NCBI RefSeq assembly: GCF_046115515.1
Contig: NZ_CP175953.1
Reading direction: 5' to 3' (one strand)
Source: Gracilimonas sp017641085
Lineage (GTDB): Bacteria; Bacteroidota; Rhodothermia; Balneolales; Balneolaceae
DNA length: 64,000 nt
Each line of letters begins with the position of its first letter. Position 1 is the stretch's first letter. The notes below the pieces were generated by a model. It saw only the letters and a list, made by a program, of their open reading frames with translations. It made no database searches and had not been told where the DNA came from. A program made the translations under genes and the position numbers. This document shows, piece by piece, positions 52,536 to 61,269 of the stretch.

Positions 52536-53297
52536 TTACCAGCCGCCGCTAGCACCGCCGCCGCCGGAGCTGAAGCCGCCACCGCCGCCAAATCCACCGA
52601 AGCCGCCACCACCGCCTCCGAAGGAACTGCCTCCGCGCCCACTTCCGAATCCTCCGCCAAAGAATATGATGCCGTTGGAGCCAAGAGAATGCCGGCGACC
52701 GCCTTTTCCTCCTTTCCCTTTAGAAACCAAGAAGAATATGAGGATGATAAAAAGAATAATCAGGTCAATGGGTATGCCCTCATCGCCGGAAGAGGTTCTG
52801 CGTTCCGGAAATCCTTCAAACTCACCGGCAGCTAAATCAATAAGAATATCAGTAGCCTGGTTCAGTCCGCCATAGAAGTCTCCGGCGCGGAAGCTTGGGG
52901 TCATTACATCATTGATAATCCGGTTTGCCATGATATCGGGGATGGCACCTTCCAGCCCATATCCAACTTCGATGCGCATTTCCCGGTCCTGTTCAGAAAT
53001 CAAAATTAAAACGCCATTATTGCGCTGCTCATATTGTATATCCCAGGAGTTGAATAGATTGGTAGCTACATCTTCAATAGGGTAATTCTGCAGGCTTTCA
53101 ATGGTTGTAATCACAAAAGCATTGGTTGTGGTATCCCGGTAGCTGCGCAATTTATTCTCAAGCCGCCGTTCTTCAGAAGAGGAGAGCATATCAGCGAAGT
53201 CATTCACCATTCCGGTAGGACGGTCCGGCAAAAAATCCTGACCGAATGCGCTTACGGTTAAACTTAAAAATAGGAACAGGCTTAATAATTTACGCAT
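52536..53297 (-). CDS. TPM-domain protein with Gly-rich tail (YgcG type)
   Basis: A 253-residue exported protein started at ATG 53297 (signal peptide residues 1-20). The TPM domain (about 25-150) shows VNDFADMLSSSEERRLENKL and RIEVGYGLEGAIPD. A membrane segment follows (near residue 180, ILFIILIFFLV), then a Gly/Ser/Phe-rich tail of about 50 residues. TPM proteins are membrane-linked and include photosystem repair factors; the bacterial role is unsettled. The start overlaps the upstream TPM gene by 8 nt. Confidence 0.88.
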   Translation of the reverse strand: MRKLLSLFLFLSLTVSAFGQDFLPDRPTGMVNDFADMLSSSEERRLENKLRSYRDTTTNAFVITTIESLQNYPIEDVATNLFNSWDIQYEQRNNGVLILISEQDREMRIEVGYGLEGAIPDIMANRIINDVMTPSFRAGDFYGGLNQATDILIDLAAGEFEGFPERRTSSGDEGIPIDLIILFIILIFFLVSKGKGGKGGRRHSLGSNGIIFFGGGFGSGRGGSSFGGGGGGFGGFGGGGGFSSGGGGASGGW

Positions 53298-53751
53298 CGC
53301 TCTCGTCTTGTTTGTCTTCCTTAGTATAGCTGATCTGATTGGAAAGCTCATTCACATCGTCTTTCTGATGAGGGAAATATTCTTTTAGTTTCTGCCCAAT
53401 TTGCAGGATCACTTCACTTAAACCGGTTTCATAGTCTTCTTTTTTAAAGAAGTCGAGAATCAGTTTGAGTTCCTCTTCCCAAAACTCCTGTCCCACTTTT
53501 TCGTGGATACCCTGATCTCCCCAAATGGCAACCTTGTGATCTTTCCAGGCCACATAAACGATTACCCCGTTTCGTAATTCGGTTTCGTGCATCTTCAGCT
53601 CGCCAAAGACTTCCTGCGCCCTCTGTAAGGGAGATTCAGCACTGCACTTTTTTTCGATGTGAACCCTGATTTCTCCGGAGGTTTCTTTCTCCGCCTCCTT
53701 AATGGATTCAACAATTGATTTTTCCTGCTCTTCGGTAAGAAATTTGGCCAT
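53290..53751 (-). CDS. TPM-domain protein, second type
   Basis: A 153-residue TPM-domain protein with no signal peptide. Marks are the N-terminal AEKETSGEIRVHIEKKC, VFGELKMHETELRNGVIVYVAW and VAIWGDQGIHEKVGQEFW. It resembles the YgcG partner that pairs with LemA in many genomes. Its order LemA-TPM-TPM on one strand, with an 8-nt overlap to the next TPM gene, suggests one envelope complex. Confidence 0.85.
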   Translation of the reverse strand: MAKFLTEEQEKSIVESIKEAEKETSGEIRVHIEKKCSAESPLQRAQEVFGELKMHETELRNGVIVYVAWKDHKVAIWGDQGIHEKVGQEFWEEELKLILDFFKKEDYETGLSEVILQIGQKLKEYFPHQKDDVNELSNQISYTKEDKQDESDA

Positions 53752-53766
53752 TGGTTTTTTAGTATT

Positions 53767-53837
53767 GAGATTTTAGACATAAGATTTAAGACTACTCCTT
53801 TGTCTTAAATCTCATGTCTTTTATCTAAAGTCTAAAT
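53767..53837. repeat. Word-repeat hairpin H (AGACATAAGATTTAAGAC vocabulary)
   Basis: The left arm (TTTTAGACATAAGATTTAAG) and right arm (CTTAAATCTCATGTC, then CTAAAGTCTAAA) are near reverse complements around a seven-base loop. It lies directly 3' of the lemA gene (stop at 53838) and 5' of the TPM gene. Confidence 0.75.
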
Positions 53838-54428
53838 TTAATTGCTGAAATCTACGGTTGGGGCTTCCTGGGCACCTTCATCGGCCTGGAAGTATTCCTT
53901 CTGCTCAAAGCCGGCGATGGAGGCAATCATACTGGCGGGGAACCGGCGTACTTTGGTGTTGTAAGCCTGCGCGGCCTGGTTAAAGCGCCGCCGTTCAGTG
54001 GCAATTCGGTTCTCGGTTCCTTCAAGTTGCGCCTGAAGATCCCTGAAGTTCTGATTGGCTTTTAATTCCGGATAACGTTCAACCGTAACCAATAACCGGG
54101 AGAGAGCGCCGCTTAACTGGCTCTGGGCTTCCTGAAATTGCTGGAAAGCCTGTGGATTGTTCAGGTCGCTGGCGTCAATATTTACAGAAGTGGCACGGCT
54201 GCGTGCTTCAATTACTTCAGTCAGGGTTTCAGACTCAAAATCTGCAGCACCGCGAACCGTATTTACGAGATTAGGAATGAGATCGGCACGGCGTTGATAT
54301 TGATTTTCTACCTGAGCCCAGGCGCTGTTTACATTTTCTTCCTGAGAAACCAGGCTGTTGTTTACGCTGATTCCATAAAAAACGAAGAGTGCAATGACTC
54401 CGAGAATAATCCAAAATTTAGCTTTCAT
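53838..54428 (-). CDS. lemA: LemA-family protein
   Basis: A 196-residue LemA protein: one N-terminal membrane segment (about residues 3-22) and a coiled four-helix body. Family words are NSLVSQEENVNSAWAQVENQYQRR in parts, DLIPNLVNTVRGAA, YPELKANQNFRDLQAQLEGTENRI and RRFNQAAQAYN. The function is unknown; it travels with TPM genes. It heads the TPM unit, whose order is lemA then two TPM genes reading leftward. Confidence 0.92.
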   Translation of the reverse strand: MKAKFWIILGVIALFVFYGISVNNSLVSQEENVNSAWAQVENQYQRRADLIPNLVNTVRGAADFESETLTEVIEARSRATSVNIDASDLNNPQAFQQFQEAQSQLSGALSRLLVTVERYPELKANQNFRDLQAQLEGTENRIATERRRFNQAAQAYNTKVRRFPASMIASIAGFEQKEYFQADEGAQEAPTVDFSN

Positions 54429-54541
54429 GAGTAGTGATTTAGTTGTTTATTTATCGCCCTGCTACGGACTGAATTATATTAAGGTTCAAAGACTTTCAAA
54501 GGTCTGAAATTTCATTCCAACAATAATCAAAAACTGTTCCA

Positions 54542-55243
54542 TTGTCACAACTGAATCCCAAATTCATTTATTTTGACTTAGATGACACGCTCCTTGATCA
54601 CAAAAAGGCAGAACAAGCCGGACTCAGAGACGTGCATCAGCATTTTGATATGTTTAACGGCATTTCGGAAGACAACCTTCTGGAAACCTATCACCATATA
54701 AACAAAGGATTATGGGAAGAATACGGGCGTGGAGAAATTGACCGGCATGAACTACACCGGCGCCGATTTTCTGAGACCTTTCAGGAACTTGGCCTGGATG
54801 AAAATATGCAGGAAGAAGCCGGTAAAGTTTATATGAATTACTACCGGAATCATTGGGAATGGATTGCTGGAGCTAAAGAAGCCTATGAAGCAGTAGCTGA
54901 TAAATTTGAAGTTGGTATCATCACCAACGGATTTGCTGAAACCCAGCGCCTGAAAATTGATCAGTTCAATTTAAAAGAAACCGCCCGTCAAATTGTCATT
55001 TCTGAGGATGTAGGTGTGATGAAGCCGGATCCCAAAATTTTTGACCATTCCACAAAGTTAGCCGGGGTGAACCGGGAAGATATTCTGTATGTGGGAGATT
55101 CCTTCACGTCGGATGTGGTGGGTGGTTCCAAAGCAAACTGGAAAGTAGCCTGGTACACCCAAACACCGATTGAACAGGGCTACAAGTTAGCTGACTTAAT
55201 TTTCGATGATTTTGATGAGCTTCTGAATAAGCTTGGGATCTGA
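54542..55243 (+). CDS. HAD hydrolase, YjjG-like nucleotidase
   Basis: A 233-residue HAD phosphatase. Motif I is FDLDDTLLDH (nucleophile D12, D14), motif II is the IITNGFAETQ threonine, motif III the lysine in GVMKPDPKIF, and motif IV VGDSFTSDVVGG. The alpha-helical cap type and length resemble YjjG pyrimidine nucleotidases. It begins with TTG at 54542; no ATG lies nearby in frame. It stands alone between convergent and divergent neighbours. Confidence 0.85.
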   Translation: MSQLNPKFIYFDLDDTLLDHKKAEQAGLRDVHQHFDMFNGISEDNLLETYHHINKGLWEEYGRGEIDRHELHRRRFSETFQELGLDENMQEEAGKVYMNYYRNHWEWIAGAKEAYEAVADKFEVGIITNGFAETQRLKIDQFNLKETARQIVISEDVGVMKPDPKIFDHSTKLAGVNREDILYVGDSFTSDVVGGSKANWKVAWYTQTPIEQGYKLADLIFDDFDELLNKLGI

Positions 55244-55251
55244 CTCACTTA

Positions 55252-55917
55252 TTAATGCATCATTGTATGTCCGCCGTTCATCATGGAATACCCGCGCCAG
55301 ATCAATAACAAACCAATAATAATGGCAAAATAGGAAGAGAAGGGGCGTAATTTAGATCGAAGCTTTGGAGAGATAAATCCCGGAGCCATGTTCATCATCA
55401 ACATCACAGGCAGGGTCCCCAAACCAAACAATGCCATGTAAAGAGCACTGTAAAAGGTAGTCGATGTAATTAAAGCTGCTGCCAGAGCGGTAACTACAAA
55501 CCCACAGGGGAGGAAGCCATTCAGCAGTCCTATAAAGAACGATGAAAATCGGGAATTGCTTTTGTACAGGCCGGAAATATGCCGGGTTATTCTTGTGGTG
55601 AAATCCGTATAAACCGAATTTACTTTAGCGGGAAGTTTTATGTGAGGAAATACCGCGAAGGCAATGACGAGCACCCCAAGTACTATAGACAGCGCATTTT
55701 GGTATCCGGCAATAGTTGCGCCCAGACCTAAAATCCCAAACACAAAGCCTATAAATGCATAGGTAAGTATGCGTCCCAGATTATAGAGAATCCCCCGAAA
55801 CAGCATGGCTCCGGTTGACCGATTTTGGCCCGGTATAGCTAAGGCAATGGGACCACACATGCCAATGCAGTGAAAACTACCTAAAAGCCCCAAGGTAAAA
55901 CCGGTCCAGAGTTCCAT
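55252..55917 (-). CDS. TauE/SafE-like (DsbD-2 type) membrane protein of the cbb3 operon
   Basis: A 221-residue protein with about six membrane helices. The N-terminal FHCIGMCGPIALA carries a Cys/Met/His metal motif seen in copper-delivery DsbD_2 proteins linked to cbb3 oxidases. Position as last gene of the cco operon (9 nt after the ccoH-like gene) supports a copper or assembly role. The name TauE/SafE is by similarity only. Confidence 0.8.
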   Translation of the reverse strand: MELWTGFTLGLLGSFHCIGMCGPIALAIPGQNRSTGAMLFRGILYNLGRILTYAFIGFVFGILGLGATIAGYQNALSIVLGVLVIAFAVFPHIKLPAKVNSVYTDFTTRITRHISGLYKSNSRFSSFFIGLLNGFLPCGFVVTALAAALITSTTFYSALYMALFGLGTLPVMLMMNMAPGFISPKLRSKLRPFSSYFAIIIGLLLIWRGYSMMNGGHTMMH

Positions 55918-55926
55918 GTATCACAG

Positions 55927-56376
55927 TTATATGAAAATATTCTTCTCTTCAATGTATAGCAGAGAATCGGATTGCCACTCTACGGTCAGTTTCCAGCGGC
56001 CTTGCTCAAACTCACCCACGGGTATTGATTGCCGGCCTTCCTGATCAAGGTCAAGCTTATATCTTTTATCCAGCTCGGGATTGTTAGGGCGATAGAAAGT
56101 AACGTTACCGGAGAGGGAATCCGTTAGAATTTCTTTCGGGAAAATCAGCTTGATGGAAACCGTGGGCTCATCGAAGAGTACCACAACCGGATTTTTAAGG
56201 TTTTCTGCCCGCTGCTTTTTATCGATGGTTTGCTGGTACTCAACGCCTTCCTGATAATGATCATTGGAAACAAGGTAAAAGTCTAACGAGATCATGTAGC
56301 TTACCACACTCAAAGTGGCAATCACAAATAAGGTAACCGCCAATACAATTCCGGTTCCCCAGTTAAATTTTTTCAT
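55927..56376 (-). CDS. ccoH: FixH/CcoH-like assembly protein
   Basis: A 149-residue protein with one N-terminal membrane helix (about residues 8-28) and a beta-rich periplasmic domain. FixH-family traits are SNDHYQEGVEYQQTIDKKQRA near residue 37 (in parts) and the closing WKLTVEWQ. It helps assemble the cbb3 oxidase. It lies 4 nt after ccoG and before the TauE-like gene. Confidence 0.88.
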   Translation of the reverse strand: MKKFNWGTGIVLAVTLFVIATLSVVSYMISLDFYLVSNDHYQEGVEYQQTIDKKQRAENLKNPVVVLFDEPTVSIKLIFPKEILTDSLSGNVTFYRPNNPELDKRYKLDLDQEGRQSIPVGEFEQGRWKLTVEWQSDSLLYIEEKNIFI

Positions 56377-56380
56377 AGGA

Positions 56381-57850
56381 TTAATTATTGCTGTTGGTGG
56401 CCGGACCTAAAAATCCGGAGGTTATAGTTTCAAGTTTTTCACCATTTGAATATACACCAAAGGTAAGTTGGGTTTGCAATCCGGTTAGTTCACTCTCCGG
56501 TAGTTTCACTAAAAAACGCCCTTCGGCAGAATTTTGGGAAGGGATGGTATCCACATTTCCAAGCGACACTATTTCTCCTTCCGGACTTTCCAGTCGTAGC
56601 TCGAAGTCAAGATCTTCAAAGGTTTTGTTCAGCACTTTAAGGTTGTAAATATTGCTGTAGATGTTGTTGGGAAGTTCCTGGTATAAAGTTCCGGGCTCAC
56701 GCAAAATGGACGTCTCCGTATCCGGCCGTAAGGTAAGCAGCGTAATGAATGTGGCTAACAGAACAATCAGAATACCTGAATAACCGGCTACCCGCGGGGT
56801 GAGTACTTTTTGTTCTCCTTCTTTGATTGCGTTCTCCGAAGAGTACCGGATAAGTCCCCGGGGCTTATCAATCTTGTCCATTACAGAATCACAGGCATCA
56901 ATACATGCTGTACAATGCACACACTCAAGTTGAGTCCCGTTACGGATGTCGATTCCCATCGGGCAAACCTTCACACATTGGTAACAGTCAATACAGTCGC
57001 CAAAAGTTTCATTGGCGCTGAAGCCCAAATCTTCGAGTGTGGCTTTTCGGTTTTCCAGCTGATACCGGTCTTTGACGCTGGCCCGGGTTTCTCCACGTTT
57101 GTAATCGTACATTACATTGATGGAGTTATTGTCGAGCATCACGGACTGCATTCGTCCATACGGGCACACAAAATGACAAACCTGTTCTCTCATAAAGGCA
57201 AAAACGCCGTAAAAGACCCCGCTGAAAATAATCATAGAGCTTAAACCGGCAAGATGTTCAGAAGGTGGATCAGTGATGATTTCAAACAACTGATCGGGGC
57301 CGATAATGTAAGCCAGGAACATATTCGAAATCAAAAAGGCAATGCCAAAGAAGACTCCGTGTTTGGTCGTCTTTTTCCAGATTTTCTCAAAATTCCAGGG
57401 CTTTTTGTTGAGCCGGATTTGGTCAGCGGCATCTCCCTCAATCCAGTATTCTATTCTCCGGAAAACCATTTCCATAAAAATGGTTTGGGGGCAAGCCCAT
57501 CCGCACCAAAGTCGGCCGAAAATGGTGGTGAAAAGAACCACAAACAGGATGAAGGCCAGCATTCCAAAAACGAGCAGATGCAGATCCTGCGGCCAGAAAG
57601 CAACCCCGAAGATCACAAATTTCCGTTCGATTATATTGAGCAGTAATAAGGGATTCCCATTTATGGTGATAAACGGTCCGGAAAAGAAGAAAGCCAGTAA
57701 GAGTACAGCCACTACATTACGCGCCTTGTAATGCCTGCCGCTTGGTTTTTTGGGATAAATCCAGTTCCGTTTCCCTTCCTTGTTGACCGTAGCAAGGTGG
57801 TCACGAAACTGTTTTTTATCAATTCTTCTTTTTTCCTCTAACGATGCCAT
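56381..57850 (-). CDS. ccoG: Cytochrome c oxidase accessory protein CcoG
   Basis: A 489-residue membrane ferredoxin (FixG/RdxA). Several membrane helices in the first half include RLWCGWACPQTIFMEMVFRRIEYW (in parts). Two 4Fe-4S motifs are present: CIDCYQCVKVCP (about residues 284-295) and CVHCTACIDACD (about 307-318). A C-terminal periplasmic Ig-like domain follows. It is required for copper insertion into cbb3 oxidase in other bacteria. The upstream gap holds hairpin G. Confidence 0.93.
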   Translation of the reverse strand: MASLEEKRRIDKKQFRDHLATVNKEGKRNWIYPKKPSGRHYKARNVVAVLLLAFFFSGPFITINGNPLLLLNIIERKFVIFGVAFWPQDLHLLVFGMLAFILFVVLFTTIFGRLWCGWACPQTIFMEMVFRRIEYWIEGDAADQIRLNKKPWNFEKIWKKTTKHGVFFGIAFLISNMFLAYIIGPDQLFEIITDPPSEHLAGLSSMIIFSGVFYGVFAFMREQVCHFVCPYGRMQSVMLDNNSINVMYDYKRGETRASVKDRYQLENRKATLEDLGFSANETFGDCIDCYQCVKVCPMGIDIRNGTQLECVHCTACIDACDSVMDKIDKPRGLIRYSSENAIKEGEQKVLTPRVAGYSGILIVLLATFITLLTLRPDTETSILREPGTLYQELPNNIYSNIYNLKVLNKTFEDLDFELRLESPEGEIVSLGNVDTIPSQNSAEGRFLVKLPESELTGLQTQLTFGVYSNGEKLETITSGFLGPATNSNN

Positions 57851-57916
57851 GTTCTTCGCTCTCGTTTATTCGACCTCAAATAATGCCCTAATGTATTTTT
57901 CTTTTGTGATGATTTT

Positions 57917-58095
57917 ATGAATGTGATAAAGTGATGAAGTGATGAAGTGATGAAGTGATGAGTAGGTTATTTATGTTCAATTTACCACTTATCACACAAT
58001 TCTGGTTTAAGAACTAAATTGGTTCAAGCGTCCGCTTGCGCTATTATCCGCATGCTTCACTTATCACTCATCACTTCATCACTTTATCATTAAAA
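57917..58095. repeat. Word-repeat hairpin G (GTGATGAA tandem vocabulary)
   Basis: The left arm (57922-57963) has TGATAAAGTGATGAAG and then three more GTGATGAA units. The right arm (58055-58091) reads ACTTATCACTCATCAC, then CATCACTTTATCA. The loop of about 90 nt holds another CACTTATCAC word. It lies directly 3' of ccoP. Same vocabulary as hairpin F. Confidence 0.78.
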
Positions 58096-58701
58096 TCACT
58101 CAATTGTGCAGGGTTGAGCGCGGCTCATGTCAGCGGCTTTTGCACCGGCAGGGTCGGTTCCCTGTATGGAGGCAATATAGCTGATCAGGCTTTGAACCTT
58201 TTCGTTCGACATGGGTGCGCCACTTCCGTAGGCAATCATTCCTTTATCCGGAAAGCCTTCGATGATACTGGCGGCCATTTCATCAGCAGAGCAACCATGA
58301 ATCCAGAGGTCGTCGGTAAGGTTAGGGCCAACAAGTCCTTCGCCATTGCTTCCGTGGCAGGTATAGCAAAGGTTGTTATTACTCATAAAGATTTCCTTCC
58401 CTTCCTCAATTCTGGCCTCGTCATCGAGGTACGCCCAGGTAAAATCAGATTCACCCTGAGGTTCTGTACCACCGCCACTGTCCAGGTTGTACTTTTCCTC
58501 GGCGGCAGCCATTTCCATCTCGTAGAGTTCTTCCTGAGAAGGACCACCCAGCATATAATAATACACCATGTAGCCTACACCCCACGCAATAGTGAAATAG
58601 AATAACCATAACCACCAAACAGGCATATGATTGTCCAGTTCACGGATTCCATCATACTCGTGGTCGAGTAACAGATCTTTTTCGTCGTCTAATATTTTCA
58701 T
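58096..58701 (-). CDS. ccoP: cbb3 oxidase subunit III, single-haem CcoP
   Basis: A 201-residue membrane cytochrome c. The N terminus has one membrane helix (about residues 28-50). A single haem site C112-x-x-C115-H116 (LCYTCHGSNG) is followed by a likely axial methionine near residue 164. Classic proteobacterial CcoP has two haems and about 300 residues, so this is a reduced form. It overlaps ccoQ by 4 nt. Confidence 0.92.
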   Translation of the reverse strand: MKILDDEKDLLLDHEYDGIRELDNHMPVWWLWLFYFTIAWGVGYMVYYYMLGGPSQEELYEMEMAAAEEKYNLDSGGGTEPQGESDFTWAYLDDEARIEEGKEIFMSNNNLCYTCHGSNGEGLVGPNLTDDLWIHGCSADEMAASIIEGFPDKGMIAYGSGAPMSNEKVQSLISYIASIQGTDPAGAKAADMSRAQPCTIE

Positions 58702-58886
58702 TGCTCTGATTGGTTATAGTTCATCTTGTCGTCTTCGAGGGGGAGGCGTGCGGCATCATCCCAATGATGTTTTCCTTTCTTGATCAGGTAAATCAACATG
58801 ACCACAAAAAAGGTGAAAAACAGAATGAGGGAGATGCTCGGGTAAATCCCAATATCTTCGATCGCACGTAATACATTCTTGTACAT
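58698..58886 (-). CDS. ccoQ: cbb3 oxidase small subunit CcoQ
   Basis: A 62-residue protein with one membrane helix (about residues 13-36, ILFFTFFVVMLIYLI), then a charged tail with DAARLPLEDD. This is the standard CcoQ/FixQ form that stabilises the oxidase. It lies between ccoNO and ccoP and overlaps the latter by 4 nt. Confidence 0.9.
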   Translation of the reverse strand: MYKNVLRAIEDIGIYPSISLILFFTFFVVMLIYLIKKGKHHWDDAARLPLEDDKMNYNQSEQ

Positions 58887-58888
58887 GA

Positions 58889-61087
58889 TTACTCCTCCAT
58901 TTGCGGTTTGAAGTTTGCCTGGATACGATCGCTGGATGGAAGTGACTCCCAGGGGTTTTCTTCCCCTTTAATGTCAACTCCCAGCCGCTGCATGTAGGCA
59001 ATAATGGCGATGATTTTCTTGTCGGAAGTGATCTGAATTCCTTCAATCTGATCAAAGCCATTTTCTTTCAACCCTTGAGTTATTTCCTGAGCCTGTGCCT
59101 CCAGGTCGCGAATGGCGATTTCTTCATAGCCTTCCACATAAGGCACGCCTACACTTCTGAGCGCATTAATACGGGCCGGAATGGATTCTTTGTCCATATC
59201 CTGAGTGAAAAGCCATGGGTAAGCCGGCATGATAGAGCCCGGTGAAGTGGACGTCGGATCATACATGTGACGCACGTGCCAGGAATCCGGATACTTGCCT
59301 CCTAAACGGTGCAGATCAGGGCCGGTACGTTTTGATCCCCATAAGTGTGGGTGATCGTAAACAAACTCACCGGCTTTGGAATATTCGCCGTAACGCTCGG
59401 TTTCGGAGCGGAAAGGACGAATCATCTGCGAGTGGCAGTTATTACAACCTTCGGCGATGTAAATATCGCGGCCTTCAATTTCCAGCGGAGTGTATGGCTT
59501 CACGCTTTCAATGGTAGGCACATTTGATTTCACAAGAGCCGTTGGTACGTATTCCACAATACCGCCAATTAAAATTACAACCAATACCAATACAGTCATT
59601 TGGAGCGGTCGGGATTCAAGGCGTCGGTGCCAGCTTTCTTTATGTCCCTCTGCCGGGTTGATGATTGCCTGGGCTTCATCCACTTCAGATTTCTCCAACG
59701 AACCCTGGCGGGCAGTTTTAAAGATATTATAGCTACCGATAGCTGCTCCTATAATGAAGAGCGTTCCACCTACCGCACGCAACGCATACATGGGAATGAT
59801 CTGAGTTACGGTTTCCAGGAAGTTTGGATATTGCAGAAGACCTTCAGCAGTGAATTGTTTCCACATCAAACTTTGAGTGATTCCACCCCAGTACATAGGG
59901 ATCACATAGAAGATGGCACCAAGCGTAGCAAACCAGAAGTGGACGTTGGCCAGCTTCACAGAATAAAGCTTGGTCTTGTAGATCTTCGGTGTGATGTAAT
60001 ACAGCATCGCAAAGGTTAAACCACCATTCCAGAGCAGGGCACCGTTATGCACATGACCGATAATGTAATCGGAGTAGTGGGCAATGGCATTTACGTTAGC
60101 GATGGAAAGCATGGGGCCTTCAAAAGTAACCATACCGTAAGCGGTAACACCCACTACGAGGAACTTGAGAACGGGATCTTCACGAACCCGGTCCCAGGCT
60201 CCGCGAAGGGTAAGCAAACCGTTAAGCATACCACCCCAGCTGGGTGCAATCAGCATTAAACTGAAAACCGTACCCAAGGCCTGCGCCCATCCCGGCAGTG
60301 CAGTATAAAGCAGGTGATGAGGTCCGGCCCAGATATAAATGAAAATCAGTGACCAGAAATGAACGATCGATAACCGATAGGAAAAAATAGGTCGGTTCGC
60401 TGCCTTCGGGATGAAATAATACATGATCCCCAAAAAGGGCGTGGTAAGGAAGAAGGCTACGGCATTGTGACCATACCACCACTGAACCAGGGCATCCTGA
60501 ACACCGGCATAGATCGGATAACTTTTCAGGAAAGTGGCGGGCATTTCAAAAGAGTTAACCACGTGCAGTACAGCCACGGTGATAAAAGTAGCGATATAGA
60601 ACCAAATGGCTACGTAGAGGTGTTTTTCACGACGCTTGAGGATGGTCATGATCATGTTAATACCGAAAATCACCCAAATAAGAGTGATGGCGATATCAAT
60701 AGGCCATTCCAGCTCAGCATATTCCTTACTGGTGTTAATCCCGAAAGGAAGGGTTAATACGGCCGAAACAATAATAGCCTGCCAGCCCCAAAAGTGAATA
60801 TTACTGAGTTTCTCACTCCACATACTGGCTTTACAAAGCCGTGGAAGTGAATAATAGACCCCGTAGAATATGGCGTTTCCGGCAAAGGCGAAGATCACAG
60901 CATTGGTATGCAGAGGTCGCAGCCGGCCATAAGACAGCTCCGGTATAAAGCCGAGGAAGTCCGGATAAATTAGTTTCAGGGCGATGGTTAGCCCAACGAT
61001 AAATCCGATTAAGCCCCAGATGATAGTGGCTATCCCGAATTTCCGGACGATTTCGTTATCGTAATGAAAGGTTTCTAATGATGACAT
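58889..61087 (-). CDS. ccoNO: Fused cbb3 oxidase subunits I and II (CcoN-CcoO)
   Basis: A 732-residue fusion. Residues 1-470 are CcoN, the haem-copper catalytic subunit, with the copper-site YGHNAVAFF, the GPHHLLY histidines and HVHNGALLWNG. A membrane helix near residues 505-525 leads to the CcoO cytochrome c domain, whose single haem site C548-x-x-C551-H552 lies in EGCNNCHSQM. It reduces oxygen to water and pumps protons, best at low oxygen. Such fusions are known in Bacteroidota. It overlaps ccoS by one base. Confidence 0.93.
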   Translation of the reverse strand: MSSLETFHYDNEIVRKFGIATIIWGLIGFIVGLTIALKLIYPDFLGFIPELSYGRLRPLHTNAVIFAFAGNAIFYGVYYSLPRLCKASMWSEKLSNIHFWGWQAIIVSAVLTLPFGINTSKEYAELEWPIDIAITLIWVIFGINMIMTILKRREKHLYVAIWFYIATFITVAVLHVVNSFEMPATFLKSYPIYAGVQDALVQWWYGHNAVAFFLTTPFLGIMYYFIPKAANRPIFSYRLSIVHFWSLIFIYIWAGPHHLLYTALPGWAQALGTVFSLMLIAPSWGGMLNGLLTLRGAWDRVREDPVLKFLVVGVTAYGMVTFEGPMLSIANVNAIAHYSDYIIGHVHNGALLWNGGLTFAMLYYITPKIYKTKLYSVKLANVHFWFATLGAIFYVIPMYWGGITQSLMWKQFTAEGLLQYPNFLETVTQIIPMYALRAVGGTLFIIGAAIGSYNIFKTARQGSLEKSEVDEAQAIINPAEGHKESWHRRLESRPLQMTVLVLVVILIGGIVEYVPTALVKSNVPTIESVKPYTPLEIEGRDIYIAEGCNNCHSQMIRPFRSETERYGEYSKAGEFVYDHPHLWGSKRTGPDLHRLGGKYPDSWHVRHMYDPTSTSPGSIMPAYPWLFTQDMDKESIPARINALRSVGVPYVEGYEEIAIRDLEAQAQEITQGLKENGFDQIEGIQITSDKKIIAIIAYMQRLGVDIKGEENPWESLPSSDRIQANFKPQMEE

Positions 61088-61269
61088 TACTCATCCCGAT
61101 TTTTGTGGTTAGTTGTTTTTTTGTTTGAATTCGTATCGTCAAAAAGTACCCGCATCGATGGAGTGTACTGATCGTCGAACTGTCCGCTTTTCACTGCCCA
61201 GAAAAACAGTCCCAGGAAGATTAAAGCGACCATTAAACTGAAGGCAATAAGCAGGTAAATTACTTCCAT
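61087..61269 (-). CDS. ccoS: cbb3 oxidase maturation protein CcoS
   Basis: A 60-residue protein with one N-terminal membrane helix (LLIAFSLMVALIFLGLFFWAV), then SGQFDDQYTPSMRVLFDD, the CcoS signature. It is needed for cofactor insertion into CcoN. The stop and the ccoN start share one base (TAATG), and its own start overlaps ccoI by 10 nt. Confidence 0.93.
   Translation of the reverse strand: MEVIYLLIAFSLMVALIFLGLFFWAVKSGQFDDQYTPSMRVLFDDTNSNKKTTNHKNRDE

Noticed and set aside
52536..52660. Gly-codon repeats at the end of the TPM gene as a DNA repeat element
   Set aside because: They encode the Gly-rich tail known for YgcG-type proteins.
57931..57963. Tandem GTGATGAA units that look like a CRISPR or satellite
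   Set aside because: Units are only 8 nt with no spacers; they are one arm of hairpin G.
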